Notes: generated by a model from the letters alone, not told the origin. Positions 44,575 through 52,964 are shown, counted from the stretch's first letter. The stretch: DNA of 64,000 bases from Sphingobacteriales bacterium (GCA_016235125.1 JACRLZ010000007.1:430761-494760), one strand, 5' to 3'. Numbers and translations are program-made.

Positions 44575-44595
44575 TAATATTAAATACCGGGTAGA

Positions 44596-44793
44596 ATGCC
44601 TAAAGTAAAAACAAACTCCAGTGCCAAAAAACGCTTCAAAGTGACCGGCACCGGAAAGATCATGCATCAGAAAGCTTTCAAACGTCATATCCTGACGAAG
44701 AAATCAAAAAAACGTAAACGTAACATGCGGAAAGACGGCGAAGTAGCAAAGTCTCAAATGGATTTTGTAAAACGTCTGCTTAGACTGAAGTAA
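44596..44793 (+). CDS. rpmI: 50S ribosomal protein L35
   Basis: 65 residues, the normal length. The start [20 protein letters not shown] and the basic [15 protein letters not shown] segment are diagnostic of bL35. It is followed by rplT after 89 bp that contain a repeat. It belongs to the large ribosomal subunit. Confidence 0.96.
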   Translation: MPKVKTNSSAKKRFKVTGTGKIMHQKAFKRHILTKKSKKRKRNMRKDGEVAKSQMDFVKRLLRLK

Positions 44794-44846
44794 GAAGTCT
44801 GAAGCCAGAAGTCTGATATCTGATCTCCGACTTCCGACCTCAGCCT
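44793..44846. repeat. GAAGTC-type repeat between rpmI and rplT
   Basis: GAAGTCTGAAGCCAGAAGTC is followed by the inverse GACTTCCGACCTC, an imperfect inverted repeat of the same type as the one inside the ABC-F gene at 24001-24143. It lies in the middle of the ribosomal protein transcript. Confidence 0.55.
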
Positions 44847-44882
44847 TAAACATCAAACTTTCAACTTTAAACTTTTTAAGAT

Positions 44883-45227
44883 ATGCCTCGTTCAAAAAAT
44901 GCAGTGGCCTCCAAAGCCCGCCGCAAAAAAATATTAAAGCAAGCCAAAGGTTTCTATGGCAAACGTAAAAATGTACTCACCGTTGCCAAAAACGTTGTAG
45001 AAAAAGGGATGACCTACATGTTTGTGGGCCGTAAGCTGAAGAAAAGGGAATACCGTTCGTTGTGGATTGCCCGTATCAATGCTGCTGTTCGTGAAGAAGG
45101 AATGACCTATTCTTCCTTTATTAAAAAATTACAGGATAAGGGAATTGAACTGGACCGTAAGGTGCTGGCTGACCTTGCAATGAATAATCCTGAAACTTTC
45201 AAAAGTCTTGTAGCAACAGTGAAATAA
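44883..45227 (+). CDS. rplT: 50S ribosomal protein L20
   Basis: 114 residues, normal length. [20 protein letters not shown] and [20 protein letters not shown] are typical of bL20, with the C-terminal RNA-binding domain ending [16 protein letters not shown]. It is needed for early 50S assembly and is a known autoregulator of this operon in other bacteria. Confidence 0.96.
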   Translation: MPRSKNAVASKARRKKILKQAKGFYGKRKNVLTVAKNVVEKGMTYMFVGRKLKKREYRSLWIARINAAVREEGMTYSSFIKKLQDKGIELDRKVLADLAMNNPETFKSLVATVK

Positions 45228-45247
45228 CCAACAGAATCTCTTTAAGC

Positions 45248-45280
45248 AAAAGCCCCCCGGTTTTATCGGAGGGCTTTTTA
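45248..45280. terminator. Bidirectional terminator after rplT
   Basis: AAAAGCCCCCCG / CGGAGGGCTTTTT stem with a T run on both strands, located between rplT and the convergent lipoprotein gene. Confidence 0.85.
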
Positions 45281-45281
45281 A

Positions 45282-45569
45282 TTATTGACCAAAGCTTTTC
45301 TGGATCATATCCTTGCCGCAGTCTCCGATAATCTTGTTGAATTCGTCTGATCTTTTCTCATCATCCTTTATTTTGTTCCAGGCTTCTCCTTGCTTTTTTA
45401 AACATTCATCCTGAGCACTGGCTCTTTTAGGGTCAGCCGCATCCATACCATTGGCTTTTTTGTAGCATTCGCAAACCTCATTGGCCAGTTTAGAAGCATC
45501 TTTGCCATCACTGCTGCCGCAGGCAATAATAAAACTGGTTGAAAATAAAAATACCATTGATTTTTTCAT
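45282..45569 (-). CDS. Small Cys-containing lipoprotein
   Basis: 95 residues with a lipoprotein signal (Ile-Ile-Ala-Cys17). The mature part is helical and charged with conserved-looking Cys positions (VCECYKKAN, DECLKKQG, GDCGKDM) that could form two disulfides. No function is recognised. Confidence 0.6.
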   Translation of the reverse strand: MKKSMVFLFSTSFIIACGSSDGKDASKLANEVCECYKKANGMDAADPKRASAQDECLKKQGEAWNKIKDDEKRSDEFNKIIGDCGKDMIQKSFGQ

Positions 45570-45640
45570 ATAGTTTGTTTTAGTAAGAGGCGCAATATAA
45601 AAAAAAACAACCTATTGATATGAAGCTCGGATAAAAGTAT

Positions 45641-46018
45641 CTATTTACTGGTCAACCATTCAATCGCTTCCTGCATTGAAGTGAATGTGTAAAACTGAAG
45701 GCCCCGGTTTACGGCAACGGTTTCAAAGAACTTGCCCAGATCATTGTATTCGGCTGTTATAAAAAGGGCTACTGTATAAGACCTGATATCTTCCGTGAGT
45801 TCTGTTTTGAAACGCTGTACTACTTCATAATAATAAAACAGTTTTTTGGGACGGCTGATATCTGTCACATCTACAAGCAGCTTTTTGTACTTGTATTTTT
45901 TTGTTTCGTTGAAGATTATTTTGGCATGGTTCACAATATCTTCTACCCCTGCCACTGATCCGGTAGATTTTACAAGCAGGTATTCGCCTTTGTCGAAGAA
46001 CGAGACAGATACACCCAT
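45641..46018 (-). CDS. STAS/SpoIIAA-like small protein
   Basis: 125 residues, cytoplasmic, alternating strands and helices: GEYLLVKSTGSV, KKLLVDVTDIS, YTVALFITAEYND, and LQFYTFTSMQEAIEWL at the end. This is the pattern of SpoIIAA-like/STAS-like proteins. The family is loosely linked to regulation or lipid binding; no partner gene is nearby. The assignment is by fold pattern only. Confidence 0.5.
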   Translation of the reverse strand: MGVSVSFFDKGEYLLVKSTGSVAGVEDIVNHAKIIFNETKKYKYKKLLVDVTDISRPKKLFYYYEVVQRFKTELTEDIRSYTVALFITAEYNDLGKFFETVAVNRGLQFYTFTSMQEAIEWLTSK

Positions 46019-46061
46019 ACAACCAAGTTAATATTTTCTGGTCAAAATTTCTCCAATCTTA

Positions 46062-46069
46062 TACATTTG
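46062..46069 (+). promoter_or_regulatory. -7 box (TACATTTG) of the arginine decarboxylase gene
   Basis: A TAnnTTTG match 40 bases before the ATG at 46110. Confidence 0.5.
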
Positions 46070-46109
46070 TCCCGTCAAAGTATTTACTGACCCAACCGTT
46101 ACAGACAAC

Positions 46110-47507
46110 ATGACAAACTCCTATCTCGACCTCGTCAAACAAACATTTAATTTCCCTCAGGAGGGTATTGAAGTAGAGGAAGGCAATCTTCATTTCAATG
46201 GACTTGACCTGAAAGCCCTGATTGCCAAATACGGCACGCCGATGAAACTTACTTATCTGCCCAAGATCGGTATGCAGATTAAAAAAGCCAAGCAAATGTT
46301 TGCTGCTGCTTTTAAAAAACATAAATACGAAGGCAAATATTTTTATTGCTATTGTACCAAAAGTTCACATTTCAGTTTTGTAGTGGAAGAGGCTTTAAAA
46401 AATGATATTCATCTCGAAACTTCTTATGCCTATGATATAGAGATCATCAAAAAACTGTACCAGCGTAAAAAGATCAGCAGGGAGACACATATTATCTGCA
46501 ACGGGTTCAAACAAAAAGGGTATACCCGCCGTATTGCAGGCTTGTTGAATTCAGGGTTTACCAATGTAATTCCGGTACTTGATAACAAGGAAGAATTGAG
46601 AGAGTACGCCAAATCAGTTAAAGTGCCTTTTAAACTTGGCATCCGGGTAGCTGCGGAGGAAGAACCCACTTTTCCTTTCTATACCTCCCGCCTGGGTATA
46701 AGGGCCAAAGACATACTTGAATTTTATGTTGACCGGATCGAGGGTTATGAAAGCAAGTTCCAGCTTAAAATGCTGCATATTTTTCTGAACAAGGGAATCA
46801 AGGATGATATTTATTATTGGAGTGAGCTGAACAAGCTTATCAACTTATACTGCCAACTGAAAAAGATTTGTCCTGAACTTGACTCAATTAACATTGGCGG
46901 CGGCTTTCCTATCAAGCATTCCCTTGGGTTTGAATATGACTACCAGTTTATGATCAATGAAATTGTGGGTAATATCAAAACTGCATGTAAAAAAGCCAAA
47001 GTGCCAATGCCGAATATTTTTACTGAGTTCGGAAGTTATACAGTAGGTGAAAGTATGGCTCACATTTACAGCGTAGTTTCCGAAAAAGTACAGAATGACA
47101 GGGAAACCTGGTATATGATTGATTCATCTTTTATTACCACTTTACCGGATACATGGGGTATCGGTGAAAAATTTCTGATGCTTCCCATTAATAAATGGGA
47201 TTCCGATTATCAAAGGGTGGTGCTGGGTGGTATGACCTGTGATAGCCATGACTACTACGATTCGGAAGAGCATATTAATGAAGTCTTTCTTCCAAAGATC
47301 AATAATGGTGAGCCGCTTTATGTAGGCTTCTTTCATACCGGCGCCTACCAGGACCAGATAAGCGGCTATGGGGGCATCAAACATTGTCTTATTCCTTCGC
47401 CAAAACATGTAATTGTTGGCTACGACAAAAACGGGAAACTGACTGATTGGCTTTATGCTAAGCAGCAATCTGCTCAGAGCATGTTGAAAATTCTGGGATA
47501 TAAATAA
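46110..47507 (+). CDS. speA: PLP-dependent (biosynthetic-type) arginine decarboxylase
   Basis: 465 residues, the shorter form found in Bacteroidota; E. coli SpeA is about 660. It has the fold-type III alanine-racemase-like barrel with the PLP Lys84 in YCYCTKSSHFSF, the Gly-rich phosphate site in DSINIGGGFPIKHS, and the C-terminal motif VLGGMTCDSHDYYDSEEH, whose Cys supplies the second active-site half. It makes agmatine from arginine for polyamine synthesis. No agmatinase or agmatine deiminase is adjacent. The symbol is by family; other amino-acid decarboxylases of this fold cannot be excluded. Confidence 0.85.
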   Translation: MTNSYLDLVKQTFNFPQEGIEVEEGNLHFNGLDLKALIAKYGTPMKLTYLPKIGMQIKKAKQMFAAAFKKHKYEGKYFYCYCTKSSHFSFVVEEALKNDIHLETSYAYDIEIIKKLYQRKKISRETHIICNGFKQKGYTRRIAGLLNSGFTNVIPVLDNKEELREYAKSVKVPFKLGIRVAAEEEPTFPFYTSRLGIRAKDILEFYVDRIEGYESKFQLKMLHIFLNKGIKDDIYYWSELNKLINLYCQLKKICPELDSINIGGGFPIKHSLGFEYDYQFMINEIVGNIKTACKKAKVPMPNIFTEFGSYTVGESMAHIYSVVSEKVQNDRETWYMIDSSFITTLPDTWGIGEKFLMLPINKWDSDYQRVVLGGMTCDSHDYYDSEEHINEVFLPKINNGEPLYVGFFHTGAYQDQISGYGGIKHCLIPSPKHVIVGYDKNGKLTDWLYAKQQSAQSMLKILGYK

Positions 47508-47512
47508 TAAAC

Positions 47513-48199
47513 ATGGCCAGGGGTACAGTCATTTTATTATTTAGCCTGTTTACTGCATTTGTTCATTCGCCGGGGTCTAAGCAGGATTTAATCAGCAGAG
47601 AATTTCGGATAATCAAAAAAGGGGAGCCTGCTATTTCTTCTTCAGGATGGTATGTAATCCATTTTAAGGGTGGAAAAATGGAGACGCCTGTTAAAGACTC
47701 AGTCTTTAAGCCGGGAGTGTTTGTAAAAGTGGACGACGGTCTGAAAGTATATGCCAGCGCCTATCGTAGGGGAGGCTGGCTTATGCAGAAAAGAAAAATG
47801 AATTATGCGGGGAAAACAGTTTATATGAAATGGAAAGTAAATGCACAGTATGATTTTGCAGATATCCATGCTATTCTTTACCCCGACACAAATGCAGATC
47901 CCGACTTTTATAGGCGATATACGATACTGAGTTATCTCTCCACCCGCAACCAGTGGGATGAGTCGGAAGAAATTCCTTTCACAGAGGAATGGTTTTACAC
48001 AAGAATCGTTTTTAATAAAACAGATTTTACATCTTATACTGCAAGGGACAATTATGATAACAGGGCGGGGATACTAATTCAAAAATTCAGCAAGCCACTT
48101 AAAAACTCCGTTGGGCATATCGGAATGAGCTTTAATGATGTGTATGGAGGAGCAAGTGCCTGGTTTGTGCTTGGGGAACTATCTGTCCGCAACAAATAA
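47513..48199 (+). CDS. Secreted hypothetical protein
   Basis: 228 residues with a short hydrophobic N-terminus that could be a signal peptide (about 1-20). The remainder looks like a beta jelly roll (MKWKVNAQYDFADIHAILY, YTILSYLSTRNQWDES, WFVLGELSV), a shape common in carbohydrate-binding or surface proteins. It begins 5 bp after the decarboxylase gene, so it is almost certainly in the same transcript, though no functional link is obvious. Confidence 0.55.
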   Translation: MARGTVILLFSLFTAFVHSPGSKQDLISREFRIIKKGEPAISSSGWYVIHFKGGKMETPVKDSVFKPGVFVKVDDGLKVYASAYRRGGWLMQKRKMNYAGKTVYMKWKVNAQYDFADIHAILYPDTNADPDFYRRYTILSYLSTRNQWDESEEIPFTEEWFYTRIVFNKTDFTSYTARDNYDNRAGILIQKFSKPLKNSVGHIGMSFNDVYGGASAWFVLGELSVRNK

Positions 48200-48203
48200 A
48201 GAA

Positions 48204-48254
48204 GCCCTTTCACTGACGAGGTTTGTTTGAAAATAGGTTAATTCAGGAAAGGGC
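48204..48254. terminator. Long hairpin between convergent genes
   Basis: GCCCTTTC (48204-48211) pairs with GAAAGGGC (48247-48254), with extra pairing CACTGA/TTCAGG inside. There is no strong T run, so terminator activity is a guess from location. Confidence 0.4.
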
Positions 48255-48262
48255 CTGGTATC

Positions 48263-48781
48263 TTAAGGCTTTTCACCTCTTATTTTTTTATTTCTGGTTC
48301 CATTGCTGTTTTTGGCAACAGGCGGTTCAGTTATTACAGGTTTACTTTCAACCGGAATTGACGGTTTAGGTTCTGTAACAATCTGTGTTGACTTGTTTAT
48401 TGATGTGCCGGACTGGTTTGATTCAGGTGAAGTTCCTGTTTTTTTAGCAACTATCACCTCAGCTTTGTTTTCATCTTTTGTAACTGAATCGGATGTTTTT
48501 GTAGCCTGTTTAGCCGGGAAAATTTTTGCCAGGTTATCAAGAGCAAAAGTGTTGCTGGTTGTATCTCTCCCCATAATTATATCTGTGCTTACCCAATCTT
48601 CCTTATTTGCATCCAGTTTATCCAATTCAAGAAACCTCAGAGCAACAGCTTGAGAATCTACTGGTGTCTCTATGCGGGGTTTAAACAATTTACTGCTGTA
48701 TTCTTTGCTGGCAGCACAACTGGCAGCCAGCGCCACTATCAGCATCAGTACAACCGCCTGTACTATTCTTGTCACTTGCAT
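48263..48781 (-). CDS. Lipoprotein, low-complexity tail
   Basis: 172 residues with a lipoprotein signal (Ala-Ala-Ser-Cys22). A short structured part (KLFKPRIETPVDSQAVALRF) is followed by a Ser/Thr/Lys/Pro-rich, probably disordered tail. No family is recognised. Confidence 0.55.
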   Translation of the reverse strand: MQVTRIVQAVVLMLIVALAASCAASKEYSSKLFKPRIETPVDSQAVALRFLELDKLDANKEDWVSTDIIMGRDTTSNTFALDNLAKIFPAKQATKTSDSVTKDENKAEVIVAKKTGTSPESNQSGTSINKSTQIVTEPKPSIPVESKPVITEPPVAKNSNGTRNKKIRGEKP

Positions 48782-48864
48782 GGCTATGAATTTTATTTTT
48801 ACATTCTTTAGTCAACGCTTTTGTATTTCAATTCATTTGCCATAAAATCATAAAAAGGAAAATC

Positions 48865-49320
48865 ATGAAATATTTTTTCATTCTCTTAACAGCAGCACTA
48901 TGTTCGTTATATATGAAAGCACAGACTGCAGAGGACTCGGTGAAGGCTGTCATCAACAAAATGTTTACCGGAATGAAGAATGCTGATGTAGATTTATTGA
49001 AAAGCAGTTTTGCTGACAGCATGATTTTGCAAACCATTGCCCGGGATAAAGAAGGTAAAGTGTTTGTGAGAAATGAAACGGCGGCGGGGTTTATTGATTT
49101 CATCAGCAAGGAAATACCCGGGAATGCGGATGAGCAGATAATCTTTGATGTAGTGAAAGTTGACGGGCCGCTTGCTATAGCCTGGACACCCTACAATTTT
49201 TATTATAAGGGACAGTTCAGCCACTGTGGTGTAAATTCCTTCCAATTGGTTCGGTTTAATGGCCAATGGAAAATTCAGTACATTATTGATACAAGAAAAA
49301 GACAGGGATGTAGCCAGTAA
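48865..49320 (+). CDS. Secreted NTF2-like (DUF4440/SnoaL) protein
   Basis: 151 residues with a signal peptide (1-19, cleavage near Lys-Ala-Gln). The mature protein has the NTF2-like pattern: AVINKMFTGMKNADVDLLKSS, then strands including PLAIAWTPYNFYYKG and HCGVNSFQLVRFNGQWKI ahead of the C-terminus. Such proteins are of varied and mostly unknown function; there is no catalytic evidence here. Confidence 0.75.
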   Translation: MKYFFILLTAALCSLYMKAQTAEDSVKAVINKMFTGMKNADVDLLKSSFADSMILQTIARDKEGKVFVRNETAAGFIDFISKEIPGNADEQIIFDVVKVDGPLAIAWTPYNFYYKGQFSHCGVNSFQLVRFNGQWKIQYIIDTRKRQGCSQ

Positions 49321-49337
49321 GGGATTGGTAAATAAGA

Positions 49338-49360
49338 AACCCCCCGTAGAAACGGGGGGT
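49338..49360. terminator. GC-rich hairpin between convergent genes
   Basis: A perfect ACCCCCCGT-AGAA-ACGGGGGGT stem-loop. T runs are weak on both sides, so direction is unclear; it lies between the NTF2-like gene and hsp20. Confidence 0.6.
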
Positions 49361-49406
49361 GTAAACCAAAACCAACTGCTTATGAGAAAACTTTTATGGT
49401 AAGAAC

Positions 49407-49850
49407 TTATTTAATTTCAATTTTTGTTGCCGGGGTTTTGACATCCACTTTCTTTGGAAGGTTTAATGTCAACACACCATTGATGTAGGATGCTTCGATG
49501 TTCGTTGCATCAATTTTTTCATCCATTGTGAAAGATCTCTTAAAAGAACGATAGCTATATTCAGTACGGATTTGCTTTTCAGTTTCTTCTTTCTCTTCTT
49601 TTTTTCTTTCTGCTTCAATGGTCAACAGATCATGGTCAATGTCCACCTTAAAGTCAGTTTTTTCAAAACCGGGAGCTATCACTTCTAATTGATAACTTTT
49701 GTCTGTTTCTTTGACGTTTACCGGAACAAGACCCTTTGTTTCATAATTGTTAACGTTTTTGAATAAGGTCGGCATATCTGCAAAGAGGTCATTAACAAGG
49801 AAGTCAAATGAATCTGCATATGGCTTCCTGAATAGTTTTAAGCTTGTCAT
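49407..49850 (-). CDS. Small heat shock protein, Hsp20 family
   Basis: 147 residues. The alpha-crystallin domain (about 40-135) has LEVIAPGFEKTDFKVDIDHD, EYSYRSFKRSFTMDEKID and the C-terminal NGVLTLNLPKK (G-x-L motif). It is a cytoplasmic ATP-independent holdase that binds unfolding proteins. It stands alone, with about 210 bp of AT-rich upstream sequence in which no clear regulatory inverted repeat was seen. Confidence 0.93.
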   Translation of the reverse strand: MTSLKLFRKPYADSFDFLVNDLFADMPTLFKNVNNYETKGLVPVNVKETDKSYQLEVIAPGFEKTDFKVDIDHDLLTIEAERKKEEKEETEKQIRTEYSYRSFKRSFTMDEKIDATNIEASYINGVLTLNLPKKVDVKTPATKIEIK

Positions 49851-50063
49851 GATTATTTAGTTTTTTTGTCAGTAAAGATTTGTCAAAGTTTGTACCACCT
49901 GTTTTTTTATAGTTCAAATCTGACATTACTGCAACATTGATCTCAAATCAGGGACAGAATTTCCGAAAAAAGGAATTTCATTCTGTCAGAATTTCTTTTG
50001 TAATCTAATTATCATGGGGTCAGAAAACATTTTCTGTATTTTTGTGACCTAAAAAAAATAAAT

Positions 50064-50483
50064 ATGTATCCTGAAGAGATAGTTGTACCTATGAAAGAGG
50101 AGCTAACTGACAATGGATTTACAGAACTCCTGACTTCTGCTGAAGTTGAATCGCAATTAGCCAAAGAAGGCACTACGCTGGTAATGATCAATTCTGTTTG
50201 CGGTTGTTCGGCTGGCACCGCCAGGCCCGGAGTTTTAATGGCTGTCGCTAATGCAGGAGAAATTAAACCTGATTATCTGACCACAACATTTGCCGGATTT
50301 GATATAGAAGCAGTAAGAAAACTAAGAGAGCATTTATTGCCTTTTCCGCCATCATCACCTTCAATTGCACTTTTTAAGAACGGGCAGCTGGTTCATTTTA
50401 TAGAAAGGCATCAGATTGAAGGCAGGCCAGCGCCGGTAATAGCTCAAAACCTGCTGAACGCATTTAATGAGTATTGTAATTAA
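50064..50483 (+). CDS. Bacilliredoxin-like protein (BrxA/BrxB family)
   Basis: 139 residues, normal length. The thioredoxin-like fold carries the unusual Cys46-Gly-Cys48 active site in INSVCGCSAGTARPGV, the hallmark of YphP/YqiW bacilliredoxins (DUF1094). These remove bacillithiol or other low-molecular-weight thiols from oxidised proteins. Bacillithiol genes are not in the window. It lies 63 bp upstream of lgt. Confidence 0.92.
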   Translation: MYPEEIVVPMKEELTDNGFTELLTSAEVESQLAKEGTTLVMINSVCGCSAGTARPGVLMAVANAGEIKPDYLTTTFAGFDIEAVRKLREHLLPFPPSSPSIALFKNGQLVHFIERHQIEGRPAPVIAQNLLNAFNEYCN

Positions 50484-50545
50484 TAAGGGTTCAGTTGATA
50501 GCTCGCAGCTTTCATGTATATTCGCTGCTAACCAACCGACTATTC

Positions 50546-51715
50546 ATGTATCCTAATCTTTATTATGCTTTCAGGGACATTTTTGGGGTAGAATGGAAGT
50601 TTTTAAGATTTGTAAATTCTTTCGGATTCTTCGTAGCCATAGCTTTTATTATCGCTGCCATCATTTTGTCAAGAGAGTTAAGGAGGAAAAGCAGGCAGGG
50701 CTTGTTTCAGCCTACAGAAATGCAGGTAATGGTTGGGCAACCGGCTACCTTTCTTGACCTCGGGTTGAATTTTCTGCTGGGCTTTCTTTTGGGTTATAAA
50801 ATCCTTGCTTTATTCATTATGAGTAGCTCTGCCACGGATGATCCGCAGGCCTTTATTTTTTCTACATTAGGGAGCTGGCCTGCAGGTATTGGGTTGGGTT
50901 TGTTATTCGCAGGATTGAAATGGTGGGATAAGAACAAACAAAAACTGGAAAAACCTGAAAAAAGAATTGTCCGCATCTGGCCGCATGACAGGGTGGGAGA
51001 GATAACAATTGTGGCTTTGGTTTTTGGACTAATTGGCGCTAAGCTTTTTGACATTTTTGAAAATTGGGGCGACTTTGTAAAACATCCATCTGATTATATT
51101 TTTTCACCAAAGGGGCTTACTTTTTATGGAGGGCTGATATGTGCTGCACTTGCCATATGGTGGTATGCAAAAAGACACAGAATAGGATTATGGCATCTGA
51201 ACGATGCGGCGGCACCGGCTTTGATGATTGCCTATTCTATTGGCCGCATCGGTTGCCAGGTGGCCGGTGATGGCGATTGGGGCATAAGAAGTGATCTTGC
51301 AAACAAGCCTGGTTTTCTACCCGATTGGATGTGGTCATACAGGTATCCTCATAATGTAAATGAGATGGACCCCCAGGTTTTGATACCCGGATGTGAAGGA
51401 AAATATTGCAATCAATTGGAATTTGGGGTCTATCCCACGCCTTTTTATGAAGTAGTGGTCTGTTTTATCCTTTTTCTTATTATCTGGTCGGTTCGGAAAA
51501 AATTCAAAGTTCCGGGAACCCTATTTGGATTTTACCTGATGTTGAATGGAGTTGAAAGATTTTTTATTGAGAAAATAAGGGTTAACAATCGCCTTGATAT
51601 TTTTGGCTTTCATCCCACCCAGGCCGAGGTCATTTCAACTTTTCTTTTCCTGACCGGTTTGGGAATATGGATTTTTCTGAAACGTAAAGCTGCAACCGTA
51701 AAACCCGGTGCCTAA
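50546..51715 (+). CDS. lgt: Prolipoprotein diacylglyceryl transferase
   Basis: 389 residues from the ATG at 50546; the in-frame TTG at 50495 adds 17 residues. At least seven transmembrane helices are present. The Lgt signature is the Bacteroidota form GRIGCQVAGDGDWG (GRxGNFxNxE in E. coli), with PTPFYEVVVCF matching the later PxxLYE motif and an N-terminal loop GLTFYGGL carrying the essential Gly-Gly. It transfers diacylglycerol to the Cys of prolipoproteins in the inner membrane, the first step in maturing the many lipoproteins of this window. It is longer than the E. coli enzyme (291). Confidence 0.9.
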   Translation: MYPNLYYAFRDIFGVEWKFLRFVNSFGFFVAIAFIIAAIILSRELRRKSRQGLFQPTEMQVMVGQPATFLDLGLNFLLGFLLGYKILALFIMSSSATDDPQAFIFSTLGSWPAGIGLGLLFAGLKWWDKNKQKLEKPEKRIVRIWPHDRVGEITIVALVFGLIGAKLFDIFENWGDFVKHPSDYIFSPKGLTFYGGLICAALAIWWYAKRHRIGLWHLNDAAAPALMIAYSIGRIGCQVAGDGDWGIRSDLANKPGFLPDWMWSYRYPHNVNEMDPQVLIPGCEGKYCNQLEFGVYPTPFYEVVVCFILFLIIWSVRKKFKVPGTLFGFYLMLNGVERFFIEKIRVNNRLDIFGFHPTQAEVISTFLFLTGLGIWIFLKRKAATVKPGA

Positions 51716-51840
51716 CGAAATTTTCCCCTAAAATTTCAGAAAATAGTTTCAGATCAAGTAAGCTCAAATTCCTTTCTGGCAAGGGTTTCAGCCTTTTTTC
51801 ACAGATGAAATCGTTTGCGTGGATAAGTGAGGCTGAGAAA

Positions 51841-51871
51841 AATTGCCGAAACGCTATGAGAAACGGCAATT
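51841..51871. promoter_or_regulatory. Inverted repeat over the sigma factor promoter
   Basis: AATTGCCG (51841-51848) and CGGCAATT (51864-51871) are perfect complements separated by 15 bases. They end 6 bases before the -7 box and span the expected -33 position. This could be an operator or a DNA hairpin. Confidence 0.5.
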
Positions 51872-51877
51872 GCTTAG

Positions 51878-51885
51878 TATTTTTG
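51878..51885 (+). promoter_or_regulatory. -7 box (TATTTTTG) of the primary sigma factor gene
   Basis: A TAnnTTTG match about 97 bases before the sigma ATG. The leader between them is AT-rich with no convincing ORF. Confidence 0.5.
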
Positions 51886-51982
51886 CAGGCGGACGAGGAC
51901 GGAGTAATTAACTTACCCTTTGCAACTTCCCTTGAACAAACCAACTCTTATTTACGTTTTAAACTTGTAATTTTTAAGTATT

Positions 51983-52858
51983 ATGAGGCAGCTTAAAATT
52001 GCTACCCAGATTACGAACAGGGACAGCCAGGCGGTAGAAAAGTATCTTCAGGAGATATCAAAGATTTCAATGATTACACCTGAGGAAGAAACTACCCTTG
52101 CACAGCGTATCAAAATGTTTAACAGGAATCCGGTTGATTCCCAGAGAGCATTGGATAAACTGGTGCAGGCCAATCTTCGTTTCGTAGTATCTGTGGCCAA
52201 GCAATACCAGCACCAGGGTTTGTCACTTAGTGACCTTATCAACGAGGGTAACCTCGGCTTGATTAAAGCGGCGCAACGCTTTGATGAAACCAAAGGTTTC
52301 AAATTTATTTCTTACGCTGTGTGGTGGATCCGCCAGTCCATCCTGCAAGCGTTGGCAGAGCAGGGCAGATTAGTCCGCCTGCCTCAAAACAAAATTGGCA
52401 CTTACAACAAAGCCAACAAGGCTTATATGGCTTTTGAACAGGAACACGAAAGAGAGCCATCAACTGAGGAATTAGCTGAACTACTGGAGATGAGTGAAAC
52501 AGAGATCAATAACATTTTCCAAAGCAACACCCGTCACACTTCACTGGATGCACCGGTGCATGAAGCAGAAGATGTGGCCATGGGCGATCTGCTGGAAGGA
52601 AGTGATGACACCGACGATGATGTGATGAAAGATTCACTGCGTAATGAAATTCGTCGGGTGCTTAAATCGTTGTCTCCAAGAGAAGCTGAGATCGTAAATG
52701 CATATTTTGGTCTGGATGGTGAAAATGGTGTGACCATTGAGCAGATTGGCCAGAAATATGATCTGACAAAAGAAAGAATTCGTCAGATCAAAGAAAGAGC
52801 CATTAAGCGTTTGCAGAAAGCAAGGTATAGCAGCGCATTGAAAGCATATCTCGGCTAA
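51983..52858 (+). CDS. rpoD: RNA polymerase primary sigma factor (RpoD/SigA type)
   Basis: 291 residues, matching the short primary sigma of Bacteroidota that lacks region 1.1. Region 1.2 (about 14-48), region 2 (QANLRFVVSVAKQYQHQG, GNLGLIKAAQRFDETKGFKF, YAVWWIRQSI), region 3 (GTYNKANKAYMAFEQEH) and region 4 (EIVNAYFGLDG ... TKERIRQIKERAIKRLQ) are complete. This sigma is known to recognise -33 TTTG and -7 TAnnTTTG boxes, which agrees with the boxes marked in this window. A strong terminator follows. Confidence 0.95.
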   Translation: MRQLKIATQITNRDSQAVEKYLQEISKISMITPEEETTLAQRIKMFNRNPVDSQRALDKLVQANLRFVVSVAKQYQHQGLSLSDLINEGNLGLIKAAQRFDETKGFKFISYAVWWIRQSILQALAEQGRLVRLPQNKIGTYNKANKAYMAFEQEHEREPSTEELAELLEMSETEINNIFQSNTRHTSLDAPVHEAEDVAMGDLLEGSDDTDDDVMKDSLRNEIRRVLKSLSPREAEIVNAYFGLDGENGVTIEQIGQKYDLTKERIRQIKERAIKRLQKARYSSALKAYLG

Positions 52859-52886
52859 ACAAATTTTAAAATGATGGGTTAAAGAT

Positions 52887-52924
52887 AAACACTCCCGGTA
52901 TTTTTTGCCGGGAGTGTTTTTTTT
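52887..52924 (+). terminator. Rho-independent terminator after rpoD
   Basis: AAACACTCCCGG / CCGGGAGTGTTT, a 12-bp perfect stem with a 9-base loop and a long T run. Confidence 0.92.
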
Positions 52925-52949
52925 ATGCAGGCTTTTGGATTTGCCGGTT

Positions 52950-52957
52950 TAATTTTG
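52950..52957 (+). promoter_or_regulatory. -7 box (TAATTTTG) almost abutting the DUF4249 gene
   Basis: A TAnnTTTG match with only 7 bases before the ATG at 52965, suggesting a near-leaderless transcript. Confidence 0.5.
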
Positions 52958-52964
52958 TGTTGTA

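Noticed and set aside
51805..51996. 63-residue frame ahead of rpoD
   Set aside because: It lies across the promoter box and runs into the rpoD start; composition gives no support for a protein.
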